DNA from: an uncultured Succinatimonas sp.
GTDB lineage: Bacteria; Pseudomonadota; Gammaproteobacteria; Enterobacterales; Succinivibrionaceae
DNA: 15,141 bases
Assembly (NCBI RefSeq): GCF_905203285.1
Contig: NZ_CAJKVK010000048.1
Location: forward strand, 1 to 15,141
Reading direction: 5' to 3'
A program made the translations under genes and the position numbers. Shown here piece after piece: positions 6,466 through 14,819 of the stretch. The number at the start of each line of letters is the position of its first letter. Position 1 is the first letter of the stretch. Under the pieces are notes generated by a model. That model was given only the letters and a program-made list of their open reading frames with translations, had not been told where the DNA came from and searched no databases.

Positions 6466-8427
6466 ATGGACGCTGAAGTTTTATTGGAACTAAAAGATGT
6501 CCGTCGTTCTTTTATGTCCGGCGGCAGTGAAGTGGAAATTCTTCACGGCATCAACCTTACGGTTAAGCAAGGCGAAATGGTGGCAATCATCGGTCCGTCA
6601 GGATCGGGAAAATCCACATTGATGAATATTATCGGCTGTCTTGATACTCCTTCATCCGGAAGTTACAAAGTCAAGGGGCAGGATACCATTGACTTGTCGC
6701 CTGATGAACTTGCAACTTTAAGACGTGATTTTTTCGGCTTTATTTTTCAGCGCTATCACCTTTTAGGTCATTTGAATGCCGGTGAAAACGTTCAAGTTCC
6801 GGCTATTTATGCAGGAGTAAATCAGCAAAAGCGCAGTCAGCGTTCACTTGAATTGCTAAAGGCATTAGGTCTTGATCACCGCGTTGATTATCAGCCGTCC
6901 CAATTGTCAGGCGGTCAGCAGCAGCGCGTGTCCATCGCCCGTGCTTTGATGAACGGCGGTCAGATTATTTTGGCTGACGAGCCGACTGGTGCGCTTGATA
7001 CTAAAAGCGGCGCCGAGGTAATGAAGATCTTAAAAGATCTTAATGCAAAAGGTCATACGGTCATTATCGTTACTCACGATCCTAAAGTTGCATCTATTGC
7101 AAGGCGAGTTATCGCCATTGAGGACGGAGCGATTAAGTCCGATACAATAAATGAGGCCATTGATGATAATACCGGAAAACAGGCTGAAGGCATTAAAATC
7201 AATAATCGCTGGTCTCATACGCTTTCTTCGCAGTATGACCGTTTTAAAGAGGCATTTATCATGGCGGTACGCGCGATGATAGCAAATCGCATGCGTACGC
7301 TTTTGACGATGCTAGGCATCATCATCGGTATTATGGCTGTGGTAAGCGTGGTGGCTCTTGCCCGGGGAGCAAGTGAAAAGGTAATTGAAAACATTTCCTC
7401 TTTAGGTACCAATACGATTACCGTCTATCCCGGTGAGCGAATGGGCGACGTGCGTTCGGCTAGAGTTAGGACGCTTACGCCGCGTGATTTAAACGCCTTG
7501 GACGGTCAGCCTTTTGTGGATTCCGTATCGGCGTCCATTCAAAGCTCGGTTTTAATTCGTCATTCCAATTTGGAATTTAACGGAACCGTGTACGGTGTAT
7601 CTCCTGATCTATTTAGAGTATACGGATATACGACGGCTCAAGGGCGACTTTTTACCGATGCGGAGACTAAAAATTATTCACAGGTGTGCGTAATTGATCA
7701 TAATACCGCCGAGAACTTCTTCGGATCATCCGATCCTATCGGTCAGACTATTTTAGTCAACAGTATGCCTGTAATGATTGTGGGTGTTCTGGATGTTATC
7801 GATTCACCGTTTATGCGTTCTGAGAATCTGTACGTATATATGCCTTATACGTCGGTAATGTCGCGGCTTTATAAACAAAATTACCTTTCATCAATCGTGA
7901 TCCGCATTCAAGACGGATTCTCAACGGCGGTTGCCGAGCGCAGCATTATTAATTTACTGACTTCACGCCATGGACGGCAGGACTTTTTTATACAGTCCTC
8001 GGATACCATCATGAAGTCCATTACTTCTACTACTTTGACGTTTACGCTGCTCATTTCGGCAATCGCGGTAATTTCCCTGGTGGTAGGAGGCATCGGCGTT
8101 ATGAATATTATGTTGGTGTCTGTCACCGAGCGTACGCGTGAAATCGGAATTCGCATGGCTGTAGGCGCAAGACAGAGCGATATCATGGCGCAGTTTTTGA
8201 TTGAGGCTGTCATGGTATGCCTGTTAGGCGGTGCTGTCGGCGTTATTATGTCCTTTGGCGTAGGTCAGTTGCTGTCAAGCTTAAGCGAAAGCATAACGAT
8301 GTCATTCTCGCTTGATTCAATTATCGCTGCAGTTTTGACATCTTCGGCAATCGGCATCGGTTTCGGCTTCATGCCGGCAAGATCTGCCGCCCGCTTAAAT
8401 CCTATCGAAGCTTTGGCTCGAGAGTAA
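6466..8427 (+). CDS. macB: MacB-family macrolide-type ABC transporter, fused ATPase and permease
   Basis: Inner-membrane mechanotransmission ABC transporter that works with MacA and TolC. The 653 residues match the MacB family (E. coli 648). The N-terminal ATPase has Walker A GPSGSGKS at 43-50, Q-loop FQ at 94-95, signature LSGGQQQR at 147-154, Walker B ILADEPTGALD to 178 and switch histidine in VTHD near 204. The MacB membrane part follows: a first transmembrane helix at about 280-300 (NRMRTLLTMLGIIIGIMAVV), a large periplasmic domain to about 525, and three C-terminal helices including the family motif GGIGVMNIMLVSVTERTREIG (in two parts across a helix). No catalytic residue is missing. The ATG has GAGG eight bases upstream inside the macA end, so translation is probably coupled. 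Confidence 0.95.
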   Translation: MDAEVLLELKDVRRSFMSGGSEVEILHGINLTVKQGEMVAIIGPSGSGKSTLMNIIGCLDTPSSGSYKVKGQDTIDLSPDELATLRRDFFGFIFQRYHLLGHLNAGENVQVPAIYAGVNQQKRSQRSLELLKALGLDHRVDYQPSQLSGGQQQRVSIARALMNGGQIILADEPTGALDTKSGAEVMKILKDLNAKGHTVIIVTHDPKVASIARRVIAIEDGAIKSDTINEAIDDNTGKQAEGIKINNRWSHTLSSQYDRFKEAFIMAVRAMIANRMRTLLTMLGIIIGIMAVVSVVALARGASEKVIENISSLGTNTITVYPGERMGDVRSARVRTLTPRDLNALDGQPFVDSVSASIQSSVLIRHSNLEFNGTVYGVSPDLFRVYGYTTAQGRLFTDAETKNYSQVCVIDHNTAENFFGSSDPIGQTILVNSMPVMIVGVLDVIDSPFMRSENLYVYMPYTSVMSRLYKQNYLSSIVIRIQDGFSTAVAERSIINLLTSRHGRQDFFIQSSDTIMKSITSTTLTFTLLISAIAVISLVVGGIGVMNIMLVSVTERTREIGIRMAVGARQSDIMAQFLIEAVMVCLLGGAVGVIMSFGVGQLLSSLSESITMSFSLDSIIAAVLTSSAIGIGFGFMPARSAARLNPIEALARE

Positions 8428-8433
8428 AAAAAC

Positions 8434-8462
8434 GATCCGGCTTTAATGCCGGATCTATTTTT
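8434..8462. terminator. Strong bidirectional terminator after macB
   Basis: A perfect 8-bp stem GATCCGGC (8434-8441) / GCCGGATC (8448-8455) with loop TTTAAT is followed by TATTTTTT on the plus strand; on the minus strand it is followed by GTTTTTTT. It lies between the convergent ends of macB and the solute-binding protein gene. Confidence 0.85.
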
Positions 8463-8464
8463 TC

Positions 8465-9208
8465 TTAAATACCGCCGAACCACTTCTCGTAAATTTTGTC
8501 GAGCGTTCCGTCAGCTTTTATTTTGGCAAGACCTTCATTTATGACTTGAAGCGTTTCTTTATTGCCTTTTTTGACCGCTATGCCGAAATCTTCTGCCGAG
8601 AATAAATCTTTAAGCGCCATTACGCCTTTAGATTTGGGTGACTTTAGATAGTAGCCGTTAACCGGGCGATCACCAAGAACTGCTACGCATCCGTCGTTTT
8701 TCAATTCAATAAAAGTATCGGAGACTGCATTAAATATTTTAACGGTAGAGCCTTCAATTTCTTCTTGAGCGTAGGTTTGGGATGTCGTGGCTATCTGTAC
8801 GCAGATCGTTTGATTTTTAAGATCTTTTACGCTGTGAAATTTATCTTTGTCACTTTCTTTTATTAAAATTGTTATGCCCGAAGTGTAGTAAGGTTCGGAA
8901 AAATCCACTTTATTTTTTCTTTCTTCCGTAATCGACAAGGCTGAAGCCGATACGTTGATATCTCCCGTAAGCAATGACGGAATGATTGCGTCAAACGGAA
9001 GCTGGCGGAATACCACTTTGTATCCCATAGCTTTGCCTATGGCGTTCATTACATCAACGTCGTATCCGGTAAGCTGTTTATCTTCTCCTAAAAATTCAAA
9101 AGGAGGATAGACGGACTCAAGTCCTACGGTAAGAGTTTTTTCATCGGCTTGACTTTGTAAAGAGAATAAACTTAAGACGGCGACAGTTAAAATCTTTCGT
9201 ATCTGCAT
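8465..9208 (-). CDS. Periplasmic amino-acid-binding protein of an ABC transporter (SBP family 3)
   Basis: Substrate-binding protein of the polar amino-acid family (ArtJ/HisJ/GlnH group; Pfam SBP_bac_3). A Sec signal peptide is visible: basic MQIRK, hydrophobic core and SQA cleavage site near residue 21. The mature part opens with TVGLESVYPPFEFLGEDKQL and contains the family signature GYDVDVMNAIGKAMG, then ALSITEERKNKVDFSEPYYTSG in adjacent segments and a C-terminal DKIYEKWFGG. Two cysteines (TIC and DGC) in the mature region could form a disulfide. The ligand cannot be told from sequence by eye; basic amino acids or glutamine are family possibilities. No permease or ATPase gene adjoins it, so it must share membrane components encoded elsewhere. 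GGAG lies ten bases before the ATG. Confidence 0.88.
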   Translation of the reverse strand: MQIRKILTVAVLSLFSLQSQADEKTLTVGLESVYPPFEFLGEDKQLTGYDVDVMNAIGKAMGYKVVFRQLPFDAIIPSLLTGDINVSASALSITEERKNKVDFSEPYYTSGITILIKESDKDKFHSVKDLKNQTICVQIATTSQTYAQEEIEGSTVKIFNAVSDTFIELKNDGCVAVLGDRPVNGYYLKSPKSKGVMALKDLFSAEDFGIAVKKGNKETLQVINEGLAKIKADGTLDKIYEKWFGGI

Positions 9209-9300
9209 TGTTTAAGATCTCCGATATAAGCTTCAAAGATGTTAATAGTGTATGCAAAAAAGACGATAACTGATTAAAAAAGAGTTTTTTTCACCAAAAC

Positions 9301-9328
9301 GATCAGCATTTTTTATGCTGTGATCACA
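9301..9328. promoter_or_regulatory. Hairpin and palindrome upstream of the binding-protein gene
   Basis: GATCAGCAT (9301-9309) pairs with ATGCTG-ATC (9315-9320 and 9323-9325) around a TTTTT loop, with a two-base TG bulge. It overlaps a perfect 10-bp palindrome TGTGATCACA (9319-9328). It lies roughly 95-120 bases upstream of the minus-strand ATG at 9208, where an operator or leader hairpin could act. The regulator is unknown. Confidence 0.3.
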
Positions 9329-9370
9329 AATAATCTGAAGTTTAAGAAATTTTGAAAACATGAACAGAAA

Positions 9371-9404
9371 GTAAAAAATCAGCCGATCTTTTTTTAAGAT
9401 CGGC
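9371..9404 (-). terminator. Rho-independent terminator of glgX
   Basis: Seen on the minus strand: GCCGATCTT, a five-A loop, AAGATCGGC (9-bp perfect stem, 9382-9390 with 9396-9404), then TGATTTTTT. It begins seven bases after the glgX stop. Confidence 0.88.
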
Positions 9405-9410
9405 CGTATT

Positions 9411-11519
9411 TTAGAAAGCTGAACTAATCATCATCAGGATAGATCGAGCCTTTATCTTCATTATTTCACCGGCATTATGCTTATCGTTAGTTAAAAAAGT
9501 TTTTATTTCATGAGGTGCCGGTAATGAAGTGTCTATAAGCCGATACCAGTGGCGGTTAACGTATCCGGGAACAGGCGGCAGTTCAACTTCAAGATCTTGC
9601 CAATATGCATTTACAAAAATATAGGTAAATACGTTATATGTTCCCCAATAGTAAATAAGTCCGATTGAATGTGACTGGTCGGACCAATCCGGCTGATAGG
9701 GCTTGACGCCATGCCATTGCAGTTTGGTGCTGCGCAGTACGCTGTCAAGCATTTTAATCTGCGGACCGTTGTTGCGGCTGCGGCGCTTAGTGCGGATAGC
9801 GCGATAATGAATCAGGCGGCGCGTGAAATTATGCATTTCAAGCTGATGTTTGGTAAAGTTCCAGTTCATGTAGCTGATGTCATTATCCTGGCAGTAGGCA
9901 TTGTTGTTGCCGCGCTGTGAACGCAGAACCTCATCGCCCATGGTGATCATTGATGTACCTAAAGAGATCAGGGTCAACGCCATCATGTTTTTTGCCTGTC
10001 TTAATCTTAATTCATTAAGACCGGCATCGTCACTTTCACCTTCAACTCCGTAGTTTGCCGAATAGTTATTATTGCATCCGTCACGACCGTTTTCACCATT
10101 GGCTTCATTATGCTTATGACTGTAAGCTACCAGATCCCAGAGAGTAAAGCCGTCATGACAGGTAATGAAGTTGACGCTTTTTTGCGGATCGATGATTTTT
10201 TCATTATAAATGTCAGGAGAACCTAAAAGCTTAGTGACAAAATCTTTGATATTGCCAGGATCTCCGCGCATAAACGCACGTACGGTATCGCGGAATTTTC
10301 CGTTCCATTCGCGCCATTTTGAGCCAGCGATATTGCCGACCTGATATAAACCGCCGGCATCCCAGGGTTCGGCGATGATTTTGGTATCGGCAAGACGCGG
10401 ATTGATATCAATATCAAGAAGAGTAGGCGCATTGGCGATAGGGCGTCCTTGTTCATCGCGGGATAAAATCGATGCTAAGTCAAAACGGAAACCGTCAATG
10501 TGCATTTCTTCTTTCCAGAAGATAAGCGAATCAATAATTAAATTGCGAACTACGGAATTGTTGGCATTAAAGGTGTTTCCGCAGCCTGAGTAATTTCCGT
10601 AATAGCCGCGGTCGTCAATAATGTAGTAGCTTTGTTTATCAAAGCCTTTAAAACAGTAAACAGGACCGTTTTGATCGCCTTCTGAGGTATGGTTGTATAC
10701 CACATCGAGAATAACTTCGATGCCGTTGCGGTGCAGGGCTTTTACGAGATCTCTAAATTCATTTAGAGGTCCCATGAGTGATTTGTCTTGAGCGTAGGCT
10801 TCGTGCGGGGCGAAAAAAGCCATCGGGCAATAGCCCCAATAATTTTTCTTACCGGGAAGCGCATCTTCGCTGTCGTATTGGAAAATCGGCAGAAATTCCA
10901 CCGCCGTAATACCCAAGTCGACAAGGTAAGGTATTTTCTCGATTAATCCGCGATAAGTTCCGCGTAATTGCGGGGGAAGATTGGAACTTTGGTGTGCGGT
11001 AAAGCCCTTAACGTGCATCTCGTAGATAATGGTACGATTTAAAGGATGTCGCGGCGACACGTCAAGTTCCCAATCATAGTCATCAAGATCCACAACCGCA
11101 CTTTTGGCCGCAATCTTTAAATTTTCCTGAGGATCGTCGGTTTGGAAGCGGCGGTATGCTTTAGGGAAAAGAACTCTTTTTCCGTAAGGATCCAAAAGTA
11201 CTTTGCCAAGCTCGACATGTGATTGTGCAAATTTGTACGTTCTTAGTGCTTCTTTTATTCGCCATGCGTAAATTTGTCCGGCTTTTATACCTTTAACTTT
11301 TACATGCCAATAGTACGTAGAACGAAATAATGGTGAAGCAAGGGTAATAATATCCGGTTCACAGTCGTCAATGTCTTTAAACAGCAGTAGTTCAATAATA
11401 CTTGCCGCAGGACACCATACAGCGAAATTAACGCCGTCTTTTTCAATGGTGGCGCCTAAAGTTTTGCTGTGACCTTCAGTAATAACGTATTTGTGAAGCT
11501 GTTGTTTTTCTGGAAGCAT
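9411..11519 (-). CDS. glgX: Glycogen debranching enzyme, GlgX/isoamylase type (GH13_11)
   Basis: Cytoplasmic alpha-1,6-glucosidase that removes branch stubs from phosphorylase-trimmed glycogen. The 702-residue product has an N-terminal CBM48-like domain (about 14-110, GATIEKDGVNFAVWCPAAS), a GH13 catalytic barrel (about 160-600) and a short C-terminal beta domain. The four conserved GH13 regions are present: DVVYNHT at 272-278, DGFRFDLAS at 342-350 with nucleophile D347, IIAEPWDAGG with acid/base E384, and TCHDGFTLWD with transition-state D456. The GCGNTFNANN and MGDEVLRSQRGNNNAYCQDN segments are typical of GlgX and isoamylase. The rest of the glycogen operon (glgB, C, A, P) is not adjacent. 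Single-gene transcript, with GAGG eight bases before the ATG and its own terminator. Confidence 0.92.
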   Translation of the reverse strand: MLPEKQQLHKYVITEGHSKTLGATIEKDGVNFAVWCPAASIIELLLFKDIDDCEPDIITLASPLFRSTYYWHVKVKGIKAGQIYAWRIKEALRTYKFAQSHVELGKVLLDPYGKRVLFPKAYRRFQTDDPQENLKIAAKSAVVDLDDYDWELDVSPRHPLNRTIIYEMHVKGFTAHQSSNLPPQLRGTYRGLIEKIPYLVDLGITAVEFLPIFQYDSEDALPGKKNYWGYCPMAFFAPHEAYAQDKSLMGPLNEFRDLVKALHRNGIEVILDVVYNHTSEGDQNGPVYCFKGFDKQSYYIIDDRGYYGNYSGCGNTFNANNSVVRNLIIDSLIFWKEEMHIDGFRFDLASILSRDEQGRPIANAPTLLDIDINPRLADTKIIAEPWDAGGLYQVGNIAGSKWREWNGKFRDTVRAFMRGDPGNIKDFVTKLLGSPDIYNEKIIDPQKSVNFITCHDGFTLWDLVAYSHKHNEANGENGRDGCNNNYSANYGVEGESDDAGLNELRLRQAKNMMALTLISLGTSMITMGDEVLRSQRGNNNAYCQDNDISYMNWNFTKHQLEMHNFTRRLIHYRAIRTKRRSRNNGPQIKMLDSVLRSTKLQWHGVKPYQPDWSDQSHSIGLIYYWGTYNVFTYIFVNAYWQDLEVELPPVPGYVNRHWYRLIDTSLPAPHEIKTFLTNDKHNAGEIMKIKARSILMMISSAF

Positions 11520-11542
11520 TCTAAAAACCTCAAAGTTGCCTC

Positions 11543-11570
11543 ATTTTAGACTAGTACGTACATAATTCAA
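11543..11570 (-). promoter_or_regulatory. Candidate sigma-70 promoter of glgX
   Basis: On the minus strand TTGAAT (11565-11570) and TAAAAT (11543-11548) are separated by 16 bases, ending about 23 bases before the glgX ATG. These match four and five of six consensus bases. The spacer holds the palindrome GTACGTAC (11554-11561). Confidence 0.5.
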
Positions 11571-11586
11571 AGATTCGCATTAAAAT
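11559..11586 (+). promoter_or_regulatory. Candidate promoter of nadE
   Basis: A TAAAAT -10 box at 11581-11586 lies about 33 bases before the nadE ATG; the only -35 candidate at 16 bases is TACATA, a poor match. It overlaps the divergent glgX promoter, so only one polymerase may bind at a time. Confidence 0.3.
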
Positions 11587-11619
11587 ATATGCAGTAAATT
11601 TTCTGTTTGCGAGTTTGTT

Positions 11620-13452
11620 ATGTCCTTATTAACTAATTTATCTGCAGGTCAAATCAACACTATACCAATGGATTTGGCCGGAAATAAGACCAAAATAATA
11701 AAAGCAGTGGAACTTGCAGTTGATCACGGCTGCGGCGTTGTACTGTTTCCTGAGCTGGTATTAAGCGGTGCAGGATGTGCTCACTTATTTAAAATCCCTG
11801 CTTTTGTGCGTAAATGTCAGGATTGTCTTGTTGCATTAACTAAAGAATTGCCGGCAGGGGCGGTAGTAGGCTTAGGTTTGCCTCTGCTTGCCGATAACGG
11901 TCGTATTTATAACGCTTATGCTGTTATTCGCCGCGGTGAAATTTTAGGGTTAACCGTCAAATACCTTTATAAATATGATAATCCTCTTGATGATTCATAC
12001 CGTTATTTTGCAACCACGACAGAAGATGTTTCCTGCACTATTGAGGGTAAAACATTTTATGTGGCATCACGAAGCATAAATTGCCGCGGCTTCACTCTAG
12101 GCGTGGCTTATGATGACTGGCCCGTCGGATTTACTGATTGCGATGTGGTTGTGATCCCTAATGCTACTCCGTTTGAGCTTGGCTCTCTTGAGTCAAATCT
12201 TAACCAAGCTTTAAATCTTTCCCGTGATATTAATGCTATTGTTGTAAAGACTAATCTTTTAGGCTGTGAAAGCGGTACTTTAGTTTATGACGGTCAGGGA
12301 ATTATCGCTCAAAAAGGTAAATTAATAGCTAAAAATTCTCCTTTTAGCTTTAAGCGAGAAAATATTGTCTGTGAAAAGTGCGGCATTGCTCCTGATGAAG
12401 ATGAAAATGATTTGATTGTAAAAGCAATTTCCTTAGGTCTTTTTGACTGGATGCTCAAAACCAAAAGCAAAGGATTTGCCTTGTCGTTGTCCGGAGGTGC
12501 AGACTCTGCCTTGTGCGCAGTATCAGTTGCAGTAGGGCAGGCTTTGGCTCTTGAACATTTGGGAGATAAAAAGTATGTTGAGATCCTGCGTTCTTTAAAT
12601 ATTGATGTTAAGGATGTTGAAGGAGATCATGAGACTTATATTAAAACGGAAGTAATGCCTAAAGTCTTAACTACCGTTTACCAGGCCTCAAAGAGTTCAG
12701 GAAAAATTACCCGTAATGCAGCCGAAAAATTAGCTGCATGTCTTGGCAGTACTCATCATGAATTAGAAATTTCAAAAGCAGTTGATTTATATATCAAGCT
12801 GTTTGATAAAGCAAATGACGGTCCTTCTTTATCTTGGGAGAAGGACGATCTTACTTTGCAGAATATTCAGGCACGTTCACGTTTGCCGAGTATTTGGATG
12901 TTTGCCAACCATGAAAATAAACTCTTGCTTTCTACCGGAAATTTATCCGAGGCCGTCGTGGGTTATTGCACTATGGACGGTGATACGGTAGGCGGCGTTG
13001 ATCCTGTTGGAGGAATCGGTAAAAGCCGTATTTTGCGCATAAACCGCCAAATTGCTGATCATGGCGTTAACTTGGGGCCGTCCGCATATATCTTTAATAT
13101 AAAAGATCTGTCTTTTGTTGCCGATCAGGAGCCTACGGCTGAGCTGCGTCCCGGTGGAGAGCAGAAAGATGAAAAGGATCTGATGCCGTATATTTTGCTT
13201 GATGAAATAAGAAGACTCTTTAATGCGGAGTTTTTAGGTCCGGAAGAAATTTTCAGTAAAGTAAGAGAAGATGAACGATTTAAAGATCTTGATGACGATC
13301 TTTTAAAGAGTGATGTAGCCAAATACTTTAGATTAAATGCCCGTTCTCAATGGAAACGTAAGCGTTTTGCTTCTTCATTCCATATTGAAAAGGACAGCTG
13401 TGATATGTGGAGTCTGCCGATTTTAAACGACAGCTTCAATTGCCTGTTGTAA
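11620..13452 (+). CDS. nadE: NAD+ synthetase with nitrilase-like N-terminal domain (glutaminase residue missing)
   Basis: Final step of NAD synthesis: ATP-dependent amidation of nicotinic acid adenine dinucleotide. The 610 residues are the two-domain form: an N-terminal nitrilase-like glutamine amidohydrolase (about 1-250) and a C-terminal synthetase (about 265-600). The synthetase shows the PP-loop SGGADS at 291-296, LTLQNIQARSRLPSIWMFAN at 411-430, and STGNLSEAVVGY with MDGD, all as in the Bacteroides-like NadE group. In the first domain the triad glutamate (FPEL, E45) and lysine (VKYL, K114) are recognisable, but the ICEDxW motif that should carry the nucleophilic cysteine reads VAYDDW (162-167), with no Cys. 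The nearest cysteines are C155 and C174. The enzyme may therefore use free ammonia or another amide donor. Single gene with a weak ribosome-binding site (GCGAG, six bases before ATG). Confidence 0.93.
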   Translation: MSLLTNLSAGQINTIPMDLAGNKTKIIKAVELAVDHGCGVVLFPELVLSGAGCAHLFKIPAFVRKCQDCLVALTKELPAGAVVGLGLPLLADNGRIYNAYAVIRRGEILGLTVKYLYKYDNPLDDSYRYFATTTEDVSCTIEGKTFYVASRSINCRGFTLGVAYDDWPVGFTDCDVVVIPNATPFELGSLESNLNQALNLSRDINAIVVKTNLLGCESGTLVYDGQGIIAQKGKLIAKNSPFSFKRENIVCEKCGIAPDEDENDLIVKAISLGLFDWMLKTKSKGFALSLSGGADSALCAVSVAVGQALALEHLGDKKYVEILRSLNIDVKDVEGDHETYIKTEVMPKVLTTVYQASKSSGKITRNAAEKLAACLGSTHHELEISKAVDLYIKLFDKANDGPSLSWEKDDLTLQNIQARSRLPSIWMFANHENKLLLSTGNLSEAVVGYCTMDGDTVGGVDPVGGIGKSRILRINRQIADHGVNLGPSAYIFNIKDLSFVADQEPTAELRPGGEQKDEKDLMPYILLDEIRRLFNAEFLGPEEIFSKVREDERFKDLDDDLLKSDVAKYFRLNARSQWKRKRFASSFHIEKDSCDMWSLPILNDSFNCLL

Positions 13453-13473
13453 TCTTCTATTTAATTTAAGTTT

Positions 13474-13503
13474 AAAAAAGGATCGCTGCGGCGGTCCTTT
13501 TTG
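13474..13503. terminator. Bidirectional terminator between nadE and yjjB
   Basis: A 12-bp stem (AAAAAGGATCGC, 13475-13486, with GCGGTCCTTTTT, 13491-13502, including one T-G pair) has a TGCG tetraloop. The A and T flanks serve as T tracts on either strand between convergent genes. Confidence 0.85.
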
Positions 13504-13515
13504 TTGGGGTAAAAT

Positions 13516-14004
13516 TTAACGCAGTTTGTTGCGGTAGTTATAGAAAAAGAGCGGAGGGATCGCGATTCCCAGTGCGATGGCCAGCAAAATTGCCACGCAG
13601 CGCACACCTGAATGCATCAAAGTAAAAAGATAAGAATCAAAAAGAGCGACATCGGTTATTTCAATTAAAGAGATAAGCGATAACAAAGCATTGTAGGCAT
13701 CCATGCCGGGAATGAGCGCAATAACGCTTGCCACGGTAAAAACAGGACGGGGGACGCCAAGCTTAGGGCCTACGTAAATAAAAATTAAAGAGATTACGGC
13801 ACAAGCGGCAAAAGTCGCAATTACGATTTCAACGTTTAAACAATAAAAGAGAAGGGAACGGATAACGCGCGTTATCATTCCGCCTGCAGCAACAAATATT
13901 AAGTATTGTTTCGGGACGGCAAAAAGCATGGCAAAGGCAGAGGCGATAAAACCTGCTGCCAAGCCCTCTAAAACAATCCGCGTAATAATATCCGTATCCA
14001 TCAT
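13516..14004 (-). CDS. yjjB: YjjB-type threonine/serine exporter superfamily membrane protein (ThrE C-terminal half)
   Basis: Inner-membrane subunit equal to the C-terminal half of ThrE (DUF3815). The 162 residues match E. coli YjjB (157), with about five hydrophobic helices. Family motifs seen are AAGFIASAFAMLFAVPKQYL near the N-terminus, PRPVFTVASVIALIPGMDAY in the middle, and AIALGIAIPPLF near the end. The start ATG overlaps the yjjP stop as ATGA, which couples translation and supports a two-subunit transporter. In E. coli YjjPB has been reported as a succinate exporter; the ThrE name implies amino-acid export, so the substrate here is open. A second ATG directly follows the first. Confidence 0.88.
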   Translation of the reverse strand: MMDTDIITRIVLEGLAAGFIASAFAMLFAVPKQYLIFVAAGGMITRVIRSLLFYCLNVEIVIATFAACAVISLIFIYVGPKLGVPRPVFTVASVIALIPGMDAYNALLSLISLIEITDVALFDSYLFTLMHSGVRCVAILLAIALGIAIPPLFFYNYRNKLR

Positions 14005-14819
14005 AAAATTTCAAAAATAGGTAATGTGTTGATAAAAACAGTGCCGATAAGTCCGATAGCGGCGGCTGAGGTTAAAACGAATGCATGGATAATTCTGCTG
14101 ATCCCCATATCGACATATCCTTTGAAGATATCGAGGAATCCGTTCATATAAGGAAAACCGGGAACTAAAAGCAAAGATGTGGACATAAGAGCAAGCGAGG
14201 TTTGCTCTGCTGAAAGATTAAAAAGAAGTTTTGCGGCAAAAAGAGCAAGAATGCTGCCGCAAAAAGCAGAGCACATAAAAGCAAAACTTTCAAAAAATCC
14301 TCTTTTTAGTAAAGAGAATCTTACAATCATTAAAAGCAGTCCGCCGATAACGCTGCAAGCCATTACCTGAAGCGTTGCTCCGTTTAAGAAGGCAAAAAGG
14401 CCGGCGGCTAATGACTCAATTACAATAAGCAGTTTTTGATTGTAATGCTTGGGTTTTACGGCTTCTATTGCCTGAAAAATTTCTTTAGGATCTCTAAGCT
14501 TTCCTGCAGACACATCAAGGCAAATACGATTTAAATCGGTAAGTGATGACATATTTATGCCAAAAGCGCTGATTTCCTTAAATTCAACGCTGTACTCGGA
14601 GCCTGAATGCACCTTTACGACAAGACCGGTTCTTGATAGTCCCAAGTCAACTTCGGAAAGACCGAGATCTACGCCCATCTGTCTTACCGATTGGATAATA
14701 AGGCGTGTTTCAGCGCCGCATAAAGCCATACGCCAACCTAAAGTGCACAGGAGCTTTGCCTTTAGGGAAAGTTCTGAAGCATTTACTGTTTGAACCATAT
14801 TTTTTAGCGGTAAACGCAT
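14001..14819 (-). CDS. yjjP: YjjP-type threonine/serine exporter superfamily protein (ThrE N-terminal half)
   Basis: Partner of YjjB, matching the ThrE/DUF1212 domain. It has 272 residues (E. coli YjjP about 256): a soluble N-terminal region (about 1-130, with LGWRMALCGAETRL and SAFGINMSSLTDLN) followed by about five membrane helices from about 130. The most diagnostic segment is SLLLVPGFPYMNGFLDIFKG, very like the E. coli sequence. The start is uncertain. The ATG at 14819 has AAGGAG only one base away, too close for ordinary use, and overlaps the upstream gene. The ATG at 14798 (Met8) lies five bases after the upstream stop and could be used by coupling. Probably expressed with the genes upstream. 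Confidence 0.88.
   Translation of the reverse strand: MRLPLKNMVQTVNASELSLKAKLLCTLGWRMALCGAETRLIIQSVRQMGVDLGLSEVDLGLSRTGLVVKVHSGSEYSVEFKEISAFGINMSSLTDLNRICLDVSAGKLRDPKEIFQAIEAVKPKHYNQKLLIVIESLAAGLFAFLNGATLQVMACSVIGGLLLMIVRFSLLKRGFFESFAFMCSAFCGSILALFAAKLLFNLSAEQTSLALMSTSLLLVPGFPYMNGFLDIFKGYVDMGISRIIHAFVLTSAAAIGLIGTVFINTLPIFEIL

Noticed and set aside
7030..8213. Several minus-strand open frames within macB
   Set aside because: They are short, lack ribosome-binding sites or motifs, and lie opposite a fully conserved ABC transporter gene.
6466..8427. Resistance island or mobile origin for macAB
   Set aside because: No transposase, integrase, flanking repeat or obvious base-composition shift; MacAB is common in core genomes.
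9319..9328. CRP-binding site
   Set aside because: The half-sites TGTGA and TCACA are directly adjacent; the consensus needs six bases between them.
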